Source: Terriglobales bacterium (GTDB lineage Bacteria; Acidobacteriota; Terriglobia; Bryobacterales; Bryobacteraceae). Taken from it: DNA of 64,000 bases. The notes under the pieces are model-generated. The model did no database searches. It saw only the letters and a list, made by a program, of their open reading frames with translations, and had not been told where the DNA came from. The DNA lies in assembly GCA_027485675.1 (NCBI GenBank), contig JAIXQP010000028.1:62001-126000 (forward strand), written 5' to 3'. Positions 8,527 through 17,796 of the stretch are shown here, one piece after another. Both the position numbers and the translations under genes were made by a program. How positions within the stretch are numbered: position 1 is the stretch's first letter; every line of letters begins with the position of its first letter.

Positions 8527-9813
8527 ATGGCCCCGACTCGTCGTACCTTCCTTGAGACCGCCTCGGTCGTCTACTCCCTCTCCGCCGCCGCGCCCCTGTT
8601 CGCCCAATCCTCCGCCGACCCGGTCAACCTCGGCTACATCGGCAGTGGCGTCCGCGGCAAGCAACTCATCGACGAGTTCGCCGAAGTCCCCGGCGCCAAA
8701 GGCATCGCCGTCGCCGACCTCTACGATGGCTGCCTCCAGCGGGCGAAAGAACAACTCGGCGACCACATCTGGACCGGCAAAGACTATCGCGCCCTCCTCG
8801 ACAACAAAGACATCCACGCCGTCGTCATCGCCACCCCCGACCACTGGCACGAAAAGATCACCCTCGACGCCCTCTCCGCCGGCAAACACGTCTACATCGA
8901 AAAGCCGATGACCTGGTCCATCGAAGAGGGGCCCCGCATCGTCGCCGCCGCCAAAGCCAGCGGCAAGGTGCTGCAGGTTGGCAGCCAGGCCAAAACCTCC
9001 GCCCTTACCGCCAAAGCCAAGGAGATCGTCGCGAGCGGCGCCCTCGGCAAGGTCAATATGATCCGTATGGCCAACCATCGGAACTCCTCGGAAGGCGCCT
9101 GGCAGTACCCCGTTCCCCCCGACGCTTCGGAGAAGACTATCGACTGGCCCACCTGGCTCGGCCGCACCAAAAAGAAGGCCTTCGACCCCAAAATCGTCTT
9201 CCAATGGCGCCGCTTCTGGGACTACTCCGGCGGCGTCGCCGCGGACCTGTTCGTCCACCAGTTCACGCAAATGCACGAGATCATGGGCGCCAAAGCGCCG
9301 CTCTCGGCCGTCTCCCAAGGCGCCATCTGCAAGTGGAAAGACGGCCGTACGGTCCCGGACGTCATGAACTCGCTACTCGAATATCCCGAAGGCTTCCTCG
9401 TCGACGTCTACGTCAACCAGGCCAATGGCGCCCAGCCCCGCGGCATCTACATCTACGGCGACGAAGGCACTCTCCTTGTAACGTTCAGCAAGCTCGAACT
9501 CACTCCCGAACGCAAGGCCGGCAACGCCCAGGAGTACGGCAGCATTAACTTCCCCAAGAAGCTCCGCGACGAGTATCTCGCCCAGTTCGCCGGCGAAACC
9601 CGCGCCCCCCGGCCCGAGCCGAAGGAGATCACCGTCGAACGCGGCGAATCCCACAACTGGTACTTCATCGACTCCATTCGCAACAACAAACCCAGCCGCG
9701 AGAACGCCGAAGAAGGCCACTACGCCGCCGCTGCCGCGCACCTGTGCAACCTCGCCTACCGCTACAAAACCCGCGCCTCTTGGGACCCCGCCACCGCCAA
9801 GGTGAAGCTCTAG
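8527..9813 (+). CDS. Tat-exported Gfo/Idh/MocA family oxidoreductase
   Basis: 428 residues from the ATG at 8527; the frame is open further upstream to 8374 but that extension carries no sense, while 8527 begins a twin-arginine signal (APTRRTFLE, then a hydrophobic segment to AAPLFAQ). Then a Rossmann fold NAD(P) site (NLGYIGSGVRGKQ, Gly39-Gly44) and the family's EKP motif (HVYIEKPMTW, Lys126), followed by the Gfo/Idh C-terminal half (SGGVAADLFVHQF). These exported enzymes act on sugars or inositols in the periplasm; substrate unknown. A ThDP enzyme follows after only 4 bp, so the two are one transcript. Confidence 0.9.
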   Translation: MAPTRRTFLETASVVYSLSAAAPLFAQSSADPVNLGYIGSGVRGKQLIDEFAEVPGAKGIAVADLYDGCLQRAKEQLGDHIWTGKDYRALLDNKDIHAVVIATPDHWHEKITLDALSAGKHVYIEKPMTWSIEEGPRIVAAAKASGKVLQVGSQAKTSALTAKAKEIVASGALGKVNMIRMANHRNSSEGAWQYPVPPDASEKTIDWPTWLGRTKKKAFDPKIVFQWRRFWDYSGGVAADLFVHQFTQMHEIMGAKAPLSAVSQGAICKWKDGRTVPDVMNSLLEYPEGFLVDVYVNQANGAQPRGIYIYGDEGTLLVTFSKLELTPERKAGNAQEYGSINFPKKLRDEYLAQFAGETRAPRPEPKEITVERGESHNWYFIDSIRNNKPSRENAEEGHYAAAAAHLCNLAYRYKTRASWDPATAKVKL

Positions 9814-9817
9814 TTCC

Positions 9818-11329
9818 ATGACCGGCGCTGAAGTCCTGCTGCGTACTCTCGTGGCGCACGGAGTCGAGGTCTGTTTCGCCAACCCCGGCACCTCCGAAAT
9901 GCACTTCGTCGCCGCGCTCGACCGGGTCCCGGCCATGCGCGGCGTCCTCTGCCTCTTTGAAGGCGTATGCTCCGGCGCCGCCGATGGCTACGCCCGCATG
10001 GCCGGCAAACCCGCTGCCACGTTGCTCCACCTCGGCCCCGGCCTCGCCAATGGCCTGGCGAACTTCCACAACGCCCGCAAAGCCCGCACCCCCATCGTCA
10101 GCCTCATCGGCGAACACTCCACCCGCCACCTCGCCTACGACGCTCCGCTAACCGCCGACATCGCCACCTTCGCCGCGGCCGTCTCCCCGGAGATCCATCG
10201 CCTCGAATCCGCCGCCGCCATCGGGCCCACCGCCGCCCGGGTCATCGCGGCGGCCAGCCGCTACCCCGGCCGCATCGCTCATCTCATCATTCCCGCCGAC
10301 TTCTCCTGGTCCCCCGGCGGCCCCCTCGGCGAATTCACCCCACCCGAGCCCCCGCCCCGCCCGGTTGTCCCCCAACTCGGCGGAGCCGGGAACTGGGGCC
10401 TCCTCCTCGGCGGCCAAACGGCCCGCGGCCGCGGCCTCTCGCTCGCCGCCCGCCTCGCCGCCGCCGGTTGGCGCGTGTTCCTCGATCGCAATGCCGCCCG
10501 CGTCGAAATGGGCCGCGGCGGCTTTCAACCGGAACGCATCGCCTACTTCCCCGGCCCCGCCCAGGCTCAACTCGCCGGCCTCACGGACCTCGTCCTCCTC
10601 GAAGCCAAAGCCCCCGTCTCTTTCTTCGGCTATCCGGACGAAGCCAGCTATCTCGCCCCGGCCGATTGCCGCGTTCACGAACTCGCTACGCCGGAACAGG
10701 ACGGCCTCGCCGCTCTCGAAGCCCTGGCCGGCCACCTGCCGCCCGCCTCTTGGGAGGACGTTCCTCCCGCCACGCCCCCGCCCCCCGGCCCGCTGACCCT
10801 CGACGCCTTGGGCCAAGCCATCGCCGCCCTTCTGCCCCCGAACGCGATCCTCTCCGACGAAATGGTCTCCTCCGGCCCGCCCGTTCTCGCCGCCCTCCGC
10901 CACGCCCCTCGCTTCGACTATCTCCCCGTCACCGGCGGCTCCATCGGCCAGGGCCTCCCGGTGGCGATCGGCGCGGCCATCGCCTGTCCGGACCGCAAAG
11001 TCGTCGTCCTCGAAGGCGACGGCAGCGCCCTTTACACGCCCCAATCCTGGTGGACCATGGCCCGCGAAAACCTCGACATCGTCACGGTCATCTTCGCCAA
11101 CCGCCGCTATCAGATCCTCGACATTGAAATGCGCCGCACCGGCGCCAACGGCTTCGGCGAACGCGCCTCCGCCATGGTCGATATCAGCACGCCCCCGCTC
11201 GATTTCGTCAAGCTCGCCGAAGGTCTCGGCGTTCCCGCTGTCCGCGTGGAAACCGCCGAAGCCTTCGCCGCCCAGTTTGGCGCCGCCATGCGCCGGCGCG
11301 GCCCCTGCGTTATCGAAGCGGTGCTTTAA
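9818..11329 (+). CDS. ThDP-dependent enzyme, acetolactate synthase-like (IlvX type)
   Basis: 503 residues, shorter than IlvB/IlvG (about 570) and close to IlvX of actinobacteria. The opening CFANPGTSEMHF and LFEGVCSGAADGYARMAG carry the catalytic Glu48 that activates thiamine diphosphate. The C-terminal Mg/ThDP site reads EGDGSALYTPQSWW with the closing Asn at IFANRRYQIL. The central FAD-binding-like domain is short and Pro-rich (GEFTPPEPPPRP), so FAD binding is doubtful. It may be a 2-keto-acid decarboxylase or carboligase rather than a true branched-chain amino acid enzyme; no regulatory subunit (IlvH) lies nearby. Downstream it overlaps the convergent deaminase by 4 bp (11326-11329). Confidence 0.8.
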   Translation: MTGAEVLLRTLVAHGVEVCFANPGTSEMHFVAALDRVPAMRGVLCLFEGVCSGAADGYARMAGKPAATLLHLGPGLANGLANFHNARKARTPIVSLIGEHSTRHLAYDAPLTADIATFAAAVSPEIHRLESAAAIGPTAARVIAAASRYPGRIAHLIIPADFSWSPGGPLGEFTPPEPPPRPVVPQLGGAGNWGLLLGGQTARGRGLSLAARLAAAGWRVFLDRNAARVEMGRGGFQPERIAYFPGPAQAQLAGLTDLVLLEAKAPVSFFGYPDEASYLAPADCRVHELATPEQDGLAALEALAGHLPPASWEDVPPATPPPPGPLTLDALGQAIAALLPPNAILSDEMVSSGPPVLAALRHAPRFDYLPVTGGSIGQGLPVAIGAAIACPDRKVVVLEGDGSALYTPQSWWTMARENLDIVTVIFANRRYQILDIEMRRTGANGFGERASAMVDISTPPLDFVKLAEGLGVPAVRVETAEAFAAQFGAAMRRRGPCVIEAVL

Positions 11330-11814
11330 AGCTTCTTCGCCGCCAGAAAAAGAGCGTTGCACTCCTCTTCGAGAACACCGCCCACCACCGTCGCCTTGCG
11401 AAAACCGGTCCGCCGCACCACCTCGGTCGACCGGATATCAATCTGCCCGCCTCCCAGCGCCGTCAGGAAGGGAATGGACGAACCATACACGATCGTGGGA
11501 ATCCCCGCCCACATCGCCGCCGCCGTGCACATCGGGCACGGCTCGGCCGTGGTGTAAAGCGTCAGCTTGGTCCAATCAATCCCCGGCTTCTGATTGGCAC
11601 AGGTGTTGATCGCGTCGGTCTCCCCGTGCAGCAGCGGGTTCTGCCGGGACTTGTTCCACCCCTCGGCCACAATCTCGTTCTTCGCCGCATCCACCAGCAC
11701 GGCCGCGTAAGGCGCTCGCGGATTGTTCGCCGTCAAGGCAATCGCGCGCCGCATGTAGCGTTCGTGTTCCGATTGCATCAACAGAGAAAGCAGAAACTCA
11801 CGCCGGTCGCTCAT
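11326..11814 (-). CDS. Nucleoside/cytidine deaminase family protein
   Basis: 162 residues. Zinc site of the cytidine-deaminase superfamily: HGE at His63-Glu65 (ligand His and proton-shuttle Glu) and PCPMC at Cys93-Cys96. The RAPYAAVLVD opening and the length fit guanine deaminase/TadA-like enzymes that convert a ring amino group to a carbonyl. Substrate not decidable; a guanine or pterin-type deaminase is most likely. It starts 18 bp after the stop of the gene at 11833-13026 and is probably the last gene of the receptor operon starting at 17705. Confidence 0.85.
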   Translation of the reverse strand: MSDRREFLLSLLMQSEHERYMRRAIALTANNPRAPYAAVLVDAAKNEIVAEGWNKSRQNPLLHGETDAINTCANQKPGIDWTKLTLYTTAEPCPMCTAAAMWAGIPTIVYGSSIPFLTALGGGQIDIRSTEVVRRTGFRKATVVGGVLEEECNALFLAAKKL

Positions 11815-11832
11815 ACGCCCAGTATCGCAAAC

Positions 11833-13026
11833 TTACACCCCTAACCACGTCCGGCACGCCCGGTGCACCTCTTCGAGCCGCAACGTCCCCTCCGGCAGCG
11901 CAAAATCCGGCGGGGCGATCACCATCAATTCGTCCATTCCCTCCGCGACAAACAGGTAAACCGTGTTATTCCGGTACTCCACATACTTACCCGCCTCCTG
12001 CCACACATACTGGTAAAACACCTCGAGATCCACATACGAACCCAGCATGTCCGCCTGCGTCGGAATCGCCGTCGCCTGGTCCTGATCCGTAAAGATCAAC
12101 AGACCGCTGAACGGCTTCACCTTGTTCCGGATCCCAAAACTGGCCACCAGGCATGCCGGCTTCGCCCGCCGCAGCGCCTGCACGCTCGCCCACTCAACAA
12201 ACGTGTTGTTCACGAGCAGCGTCCCGTTACCCGCCAGCAGCGTCGCGCGGACAAACTCGGCCATCAAAGGGTCCGCCGAATATTCGGCATCCTTCGGCGC
12301 CAGCGTCCGTAACTTCTCGCCCAGTTGCCGTGGACCCTTCACCTCTCCCTGCTCGGCAATCTTCTGCACCTCCGCCATCAGCCGCTGCCGGTAGGTCTGT
12401 AACTTGTCGTAACTCAACCGCGTCGCCTTAGCCGAACAGGCGAGCAACGCCCCCGCGGTCTCCACGGTCCAGGCCGCATAAGTCCCCCGTGCCGCCGCAC
12501 AAAGGTCTGGCAAACTCCCCGCCAAGTCCGGTGTACCTCGTCCCGTCAATAACATCGGCACATACTGCCCCAAATCCTCCGGCACCGTCAGCCGCACCCG
12601 CCGCCCCTTCGGCAGCCGCGTCCACATCCGGTCCGGCCCCACCGGCAGATCCGCCGGACCCAGCACGATCACCAGCCGTGGCTGCCCCTTCACGGCCGCA
12701 TCAAGCGCCGGGCCGATCTCATTGAAGATCACCGTGATCTCCCGCCGCCACTCCGGATACAGCGGGTTCCGGTTCAGAAAATCCACCTGTTCAAGCGTGA
12801 AGCGTCCCCGCGGCCACGTCTTCGGCGTCACGCCCATCTTCGGTTCCAGCGCCGCCAGCCCCGCGAAAAGCGCCGCCGGAGCCTTCTCCAAATAGGCCCC
12901 CAGGCGCACGAAATACTCCTGCTCAGCCGGAAACAGCGTCTCCCAACCCCGCAGCTGCTCAACAAAGTAAGCCGCGAACGTCACCGGCACGTGCTCGAAG
13001 TCGAAGCGGGGCGGGGAAGCCATCAC
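11833..13026 (-). CDS. Unknown cytoplasmic protein, 397 aa
   Basis: I do not recognise this family. The protein has no signal peptide, membrane span or metal motif that I can name. Segments of note: PRLVIVLGPADLPVGPDRMW (residues ~116-135), a helical middle (KLQTYRQRLMAEVQKIAEQG) and a beta-rich final third ending in an acidic/aromatic stretch (YVEYRNNTVYLFVAEGMDEL). Its start overlaps the stop of the phosphatase-fold gene by 4 bp (ATGA at 13023-13026), so it is translationally coupled to it and probably works with it. ATG codons stand at positions 1 and 2; the first is taken because of the overlap. Confidence 0.75.
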   Translation of the reverse strand: MMASPPRFDFEHVPVTFAAYFVEQLRGWETLFPAEQEYFVRLGAYLEKAPAALFAGLAALEPKMGVTPKTWPRGRFTLEQVDFLNRNPLYPEWRREITVIFNEIGPALDAAVKGQPRLVIVLGPADLPVGPDRMWTRLPKGRRVRLTVPEDLGQYVPMLLTGRGTPDLAGSLPDLCAAARGTYAAWTVETAGALLACSAKATRLSYDKLQTYRQRLMAEVQKIAEQGEVKGPRQLGEKLRTLAPKDAEYSADPLMAEFVRATLLAGNGTLLVNNTFVEWASVQALRRAKPACLVASFGIRNKVKPFSGLLIFTDQDQATAIPTQADMLGSYVDLEVFYQYVWQEAGKYVEYRNNTVYLFVAEGMDELMVIAPPDFALPEGTLRLEEVHRACRTWLGV

Positions 13027-14180
13027 ACCAGGATCTCAGGCGCCGCCACGCCCGCCATCCCCTCCGCCTTCACCCCCAGCATCGCCGCCGCGGTCGCCGC
13101 CACGTCAATATGCCGGATCGGTTTCTCCGTCGCTCCCTTCTTCACCCCGGCGCCCAGCGCCAGCAGCCACGTATTCCGGCAGCTCGGATCGCCCGACCGG
13201 TGGTTCAAGAATCCGTTGGCGGTATTCACGTCCCCATCCCGCCCCAGTTCGGGCAGAATCAGCACCGTCGTCTGGTTTCTATACTTTGGATTGGCCTGCA
13301 CCTCGTCCCACAGCATCCCCGTCAACCGGTCTGTCTTTGTAACTGCCTGCAGATAGAGCGAGTAACTGCCCCAGTGCGCCACGTCCATGTCCCAGAAGTT
13401 CACCAGTAACAACCGCGGCGCGAACTCCCGCATCACCTCCCGGGTGATGAAGAAGGTCAACTCATCGCCCGAGGTTGGCGCCTCCGGGCCGTTAATGAAC
13501 TCGCCCAGCGCCCGGGTCAGCGTCGCGCGCACATGCTTGTCCATCTGCCGGCCGCCCTTGAAGATGGTCCACCCCACGCCCTCGTACCCCTCTTGCAGAA
13601 TCGTCTCCAGGCGCCGGTGCACGGCTTCGCGGTCGGCCACGTCCGCCCCGCTCGGCTTCTTCACAATGTCGTTTACGGCATCGAGCAGCAACTGCTTCGG
13701 CAGCACCACATTGGCGCCGTGTGGCAGCCCGAACTCCCGCTGCGAACTCGCTCCCATGGCCGCGAAGCTCTTGTTGGTGGCAATCACCCAGGCATCGAGC
13801 GGACCCGCCTTGCTCGCCTTCCGGTACTGCTCAAACAGCGTGGCCGAAGCCGGCGCTTCGAATCCAAAATCGTCCACCCGCTGCCAGTTCCCGGTCACAA
13901 TGCTGGCCGTCGAGTTGAAGTGCGACAGCACCCCCTGGTTCAAGCAGTTTTGGTAGAAGAAGCCTTCCCCTTGCAGCGCCGCCAACCGGGGGATGTTCCG
14001 CAGTCCGGCCGGCGAAAACGTCTCCGCCGTCCGCACCCCGCCGCCGAAGGTCACCAGAATCACCTTCCGGCCTTTGGCCTGCGCCTCTGCCGCCTGCGCC
14101 CACAAGTGCAGCAGGCTAGGCGGCAGAATCCGCTGGGCAATGGTAAGTCCGGCCAGTTTCAGAAAATCGCGGGTGAGCAT
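13023..14180 (-). CDS. DUF1501-like / alkaline-phosphatase-superfold protein
   Basis: 385 residues. Short N-terminal leader (MLTRDFLKLAGLTIAQ) like the Tat-type leaders of DUF1501 proteins but with only one Arg. VILVTFGGGVRTAETFSP corresponds to the first strand and metal loop of the alkaline phosphatase/sulfatase superfamily; TVLILPELGRDGD and FLNHRSGDPSCRNTW fit the later metal-ligand strands (Glu/Asp, His). It is likely exported and metal-bound, but whether it is a hydrolase is not shown. It starts 27 bp after the TonB receptor stop and overlaps the next gene by 4 bp, so it belongs to the receptor operon. Confidence 0.75.
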   Translation of the reverse strand: MLTRDFLKLAGLTIAQRILPPSLLHLWAQAAEAQAKGRKVILVTFGGGVRTAETFSPAGLRNIPRLAALQGEGFFYQNCLNQGVLSHFNSTASIVTGNWQRVDDFGFEAPASATLFEQYRKASKAGPLDAWVIATNKSFAAMGASSQREFGLPHGANVVLPKQLLLDAVNDIVKKPSGADVADREAVHRRLETILQEGYEGVGWTIFKGGRQMDKHVRATLTRALGEFINGPEAPTSGDELTFFITREVMREFAPRLLLVNFWDMDVAHWGSYSLYLQAVTKTDRLTGMLWDEVQANPKYRNQTTVLILPELGRDGDVNTANGFLNHRSGDPSCRNTWLLALGAGVKKGATEKPIRHIDVAATAAAMLGVKAEGMAGVAAPEILV

Positions 14181-14207
14181 ATTGCCGACCCCTATTTCAT
14201 CACGTTT

Positions 14208-17200
14208 TTAGAAGTACATCTTCAACGCCAATTGGATCTGCCGGGCATCATTCGGCGAGTTCCGCGTCGCGGTCACCCGGCCGAAATTCCGCGTGTCGAT
14301 GAAGTTCGTGAACGCCGGATTGGCGAACGCCGGCGTATTCGTCAGGTTGAACGTCTCCACCCGGAACTGCAGCCGGAACCGTTCGCTCGCCTGGAAGTCC
14401 TTGAACATCGAGAAGTCCAGCTTCGCAAAGCCCGGCCCGGTCACCTGCGTCCGCTGGCCCCCTAGCGGCGAGTAGTCGGACTGTCCATTCTGCGTCGCCA
14501 CCGGCGGGTTGCGGAACGCCGCCGAGTTGTACCAGGACTCCACCTTGCCGATGTACTTATCCTGCCCGGGAACCATGAACGCGAAACAGCCCGCGCCGGC
14601 CGTCGTCGGAATGGCGCAGCCAATCGACTGCGGCTGCCCCGAATACAGCGAAGCGATCCAGTTCATGCTCCAACCCCCCAGCAGCGCCTGGCTGAACTTG
14701 TTGGCATTCGCCATCAGACTGCGGCCCTTGCCGAACGGCAATTCGTAGCTGCCGTTAAAGGTGTAGGCGTGGTTGATGTGGAACGAAGCCAGCGCCATGT
14801 CGGCCTTGATGCCCATGCCGGGAATCATCGGGCCGCGGAACCCGCCGACGTTCCCGCCGTTCAGTAAGTCGCCGGCGTTGGTCATCGTCTTCGCCCACGT
14901 GTAAGTCATCAGGAAGTTCAATCCGTTGTCGAACCGCCGCGTGAACTTATTCTGCATCGAGTGGTAGTGGCTGTTCCCGTTCGTGCTCGCATACGATGCG
15001 CCGCGCGCGAAGTCCGGCCAGGGAATGAACAGTTGCGGGTTCGCGCTCGGCGTCAGAATCTGCATCACGTGGTTCGAGCCCATGAAGGTCTCAATGTTCC
15101 GTCCCAGGCTGCCGACGTAGGCCACCTCGACGCTCGTATTCCGCATCGCCTCGTACTGCAAGGTGAAGTTATAACCCTGCGTGTAAGGAGTCTTGTAGTT
15201 AAACTCGATGCCGCGCAGGGAAAGGAAGCGGCCATTCACCCGCCGCGGATCCATCGGCACGCTCGAAAGCCCCCGCTCGAGCGTCGCTATGTTGCCGTCG
15301 GCGTACTGCACCGGCGTCCACGCGTTAGCTGGCTGGAAGTTGAAGTCAAACTGGAACGGGTAGTTGTATCCCAGGTTCGGCGCCCCACCCCGGTTCTCAA
15401 ACGCTCCGTAGTAGATCCCGTAACCGCCGCGCACCACCAGCTTACTCGTCGCCGCGTAAGCAAAACCAAACCGCGGCGCAAAGTTGAGCTTCTCGGCCCG
15501 GCCCAGGCCCGACCCGAACTCATCCGAGTAATTCAGCTTGATACCGTTCGACGCGAGCAGCGATTGGAACGTACTCGACAGCACCGGCTGGTCTCGCCGG
15601 CTGCCTGGAATGATCAACTGCGGGTCCGTCAACGACGGAATGAAATTGGCTTGCGCCCCGTACCGCTCCCCCACCAGACTGAACAGGTCCCAGCGGATGC
15701 CCAGGTTCAACGTCAGCTTCCGGCTCACCTTCCAGTCATCCTGGAAGTAGAGGCCCGTATAGTATTTCCGGTTCGCCACCCCGCCGAAATTTGAAGCCGA
15801 AACCGAGCTCGCGCCCGCGCCCCCGGTACCGGCGGCGTCCGTCGGATTCAGCAGAAACTGCACCCGGCCGGTCGACGAGTCCGTCAGGTTCGGAATCGAC
15901 GTGTACATCCCGTTGAAGTTGAAACGGCCGCGCGCCGTCGGCGGCGCCAGCCACGGGAAGTCAATCAATTGGCCCTCCCAGCCGCCCTTCATCGTATGGT
16001 TCTTATAGACCTTGGTCAGGTTGTTTGACAGCTGCACGGTATTCGAATAACGCTCGGAGATAATCCAGTCCGACGCGCCCAGGTTCGAAAGACCGCCGAT
16101 GCTCAACCCCGGCAGACCGCCGTTGCCCTGCGCCTGCAGAATCCCCTGAATGCCGAACTGCGAAGGAATGTTCGACGTATCGTTGGCAAATGGTTGCGCG
16201 CGCACCGAACGCTCCCGGTTGAAGCCGGCGCGCATCTCGTTGATCAGCGTCGGCGCAAACGTATGCGTGTAGCTTAGCGCCGCGCCCTGCGTACGTACCG
16301 TCTCGTCGCCGTTGTTGAAGCCGCCGCCGTCAGCAAACCCCTCAAACGGACCCGGCTTGAACCGCGTCACATCCGCAAAGCTATACCGGCCAAAGATCTG
16401 GTCCCGCTCGCTGAAGTTATGGTCAATGCGCACGTCAAAAGCGTTCGTATCGTCGATGTTACTGCGCGTGACGTTGAAGTTATTGAAGATCCCGTCGTTC
16501 GTCGGCGACGGAAACAGATTCATCAGCTTCACGGCGTTGGCGTTCAACCGGCTCGCCGGCACAACGTTGTTCGTGAACGGATCCCGCACCTGCGAGCCGT
16601 TGATCAGTCGCGTCGTCCCCGGATCAAACACCGTCCCTGACGGAAAGTCCCGGCCCAGACCATCGCGGCGGCTGCCGCTCTGGAAGGTCACCAGGTCCTG
16701 GAAGTTCGTATACCCGCTCGAACGCTGCAGCGCCGTCGGCACGCTCGAAGTAATCGGCACCGCCTGCCGGATCCGCGTGCCCTCATAGTCGGCGAAGAAG
16801 AAGGTCTTGTTGCGCTTGATCGGCCCGCCCACCGCCGCGCCGAACTGGTTCTGCCGGTAGGCACCCTTCTTCACGCCCCGCTGATTCAGGAAGAAGTCGG
16901 TGGCGTCGAACTTATCGTTCCGCAGAAACTCCCAAACGCTGCCGTGGATCTGGTTCGTGCCCGACTTGAGCGAGGCGTTCAACACCGCCCCACCCGCCCG
17001 TCCAAACTCCGCGCTGAACGCGTTGGTTTGAATCTTGAACTCGCCAATCGCGTCCACCGGCGGCCGCAGCACGAATGCCGCTCCGCTCAGAAAGTCCACG
17101 TTGTTCGAATTGTTGTCGATGCCATCGAGCAGAAAGTTATTCTGCGCCGGCCGCGTTCCGTTCGCCGTGAACCAGCCTGTCGCGTTCAACCCTCGGCCCT

Positions 17201-17705
17201 CCGGCTGCGGGTGTGTCACCCCGGCCGTCAATCGTGCCAGGAAGTTGTAGTTCCGCCCACTCAGCGGCAGATCGTTGATCACCTTCGCGCTAATCGTCTC
17301 GCCCACCGACCCGCTTTGCGTCTGCAGCACCGGCAGCGTGTCCGACACATCCACCGTCGTCGTAATTTCGCCCGGCCGCAAGTTGAAGTCGATCACGCTC
17401 TGCTGCTGGATGTTCACCTGGATGCCCTGGCGCCGCGTCTTCTGGAAGCCCGCAAACTCCACCTCCACCGTGTAGGACCCAATCCGCACCGGCGTGAACA
17501 GATAGCGCCCCTCGTCCGAGGTCGTCGCGTTCTGCAGGAATCCCGTGCCCTCGTTGAGCAAGGTCACCCGCGCTCCCACAATCGAGCCGCCGGAGGCGTC
17601 CTTCACGATTCCCATCACCGACCCGGTATCCACCTGAGCCATCAAAGGGGTCGCTGCCATTGCAGCAACCAAGTAAAGTGCGCTCCCATTGCGCGAAAAC
17701 AGCAT
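14208..17705 (-). CDS. TonB-dependent receptor, Oar type with carboxypeptidase-regulatory-like domain
   Basis: 1165 residues from 17705. This start is preferred over an in-frame ATG at 17744 because AAGGAG stands 9 bases before it and a normal signal peptide follows (NGSALYLVAAMAATPLMAQ). Residues ~25-110 are the carboxypeptidase-regulatory-like beta-sandwich (VDTGSVMGIVKDASGGSIVG). A plug follows (SGSVGETISAKVINDLPLSG) and then a very long outer-membrane barrel with alternating aromatic strands, ending in the terminal Phe (LALKMYF) expected for Bam-inserted barrels. Such receptors import large ligands, probably glycans or peptides. The divergent GntR gene is the probable regulator. Confidence 0.93.
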   Translation of the reverse strand: MLFSRNGSALYLVAAMAATPLMAQVDTGSVMGIVKDASGGSIVGARVTLLNEGTGFLQNATTSDEGRYLFTPVRIGSYTVEVEFAGFQKTRRQGIQVNIQQQSVIDFNLRPGEITTTVDVSDTLPVLQTQSGSVGETISAKVINDLPLSGRNYNFLARLTAGVTHPQPEGRGLNATGWFTANGTRPAQNNFLLDGIDNNSNNVDFLSGAAFVLRPPVDAIGEFKIQTNAFSAEFGRAGGAVLNASLKSGTNQIHGSVWEFLRNDKFDATDFFLNQRGVKKGAYRQNQFGAAVGGPIKRNKTFFFADYEGTRIRQAVPITSSVPTALQRSSGYTNFQDLVTFQSGSRRDGLGRDFPSGTVFDPGTTRLINGSQVRDPFTNNVVPASRLNANAVKLMNLFPSPTNDGIFNNFNVTRSNIDDTNAFDVRIDHNFSERDQIFGRYSFADVTRFKPGPFEGFADGGGFNNGDETVRTQGAALSYTHTFAPTLINEMRAGFNRERSVRAQPFANDTSNIPSQFGIQGILQAQGNGGLPGLSIGGLSNLGASDWIISERYSNTVQLSNNLTKVYKNHTMKGGWEGQLIDFPWLAPPTARGRFNFNGMYTSIPNLTDSSTGRVQFLLNPTDAAGTGGAGASSVSASNFGGVANRKYYTGLYFQDDWKVSRKLTLNLGIRWDLFSLVGERYGAQANFIPSLTDPQLIIPGSRRDQPVLSSTFQSLLASNGIKLNYSDEFGSGLGRAEKLNFAPRFGFAYAATSKLVVRGGYGIYYGAFENRGGAPNLGYNYPFQFDFNFQPANAWTPVQYADGNIATLERGLSSVPMDPRRVNGRFLSLRGIEFNYKTPYTQGYNFTLQYEAMRNTSVEVAYVGSLGRNIETFMGSNHVMQILTPSANPQLFIPWPDFARGASYASTNGNSHYHSMQNKFTRRFDNGLNFLMTYTWAKTMTNAGDLLNGGNVGGFRGPMIPGMGIKADMALASFHINHAYTFNGSYELPFGKGRSLMANANKFSQALLGGWSMNWIASLYSGQPQSIGCAIPTTAGAGCFAFMVPGQDKYIGKVESWYNSAAFRNPPVATQNGQSDYSPLGGQRTQVTGPGFAKLDFSMFKDFQASERFRLQFRVETFNLTNTPAFANPAFTNFIDTRNFGRVTATRNSPNDARQIQLALKMYF

Positions 17706-17714
17706 AGCGACGTG

Positions 17715-17720
17715 CTCCTT
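17715..17720 (-). promoter_or_regulatory. Ribosome binding site deciding the receptor start
   Basis: On the minus strand AAGGAG ends 9 bases before the ATG at 17705. No comparable site precedes the longer in-frame start at 17744, so the shorter protein is the one annotated. Confidence 0.75.
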
Positions 17721-17742
17721 CAGACGATGAATTGGATCAATC

Positions 17743-17789
17743 ATCCATTATGGATAATGCGGTGTCAAGGCCATTCATCTGGGATAATG
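17743..17789. promoter_or_regulatory. Candidate GntR operators in the divergent promoter region
   Basis: The 91-bp gap between the receptor (17705, minus) and the GntR gene (17797, plus) contains a perfect inverted repeat ATCCAT-T-ATGGAT at 17743-17755. The 8-mer GGATAATG occurs directly at 17752-17759 and again exactly 30 bp on at 17782-17789; the second copy is part of a looser dyad CCATT...AATGG (17771-17790) that abuts the regulator start. GntR/FCD regulators bind short palindromes of this size next to their own gene. The sites are seen; the binding is inferred. Confidence 0.55.
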
Positions 17790-17796
17790 GGAAAAA

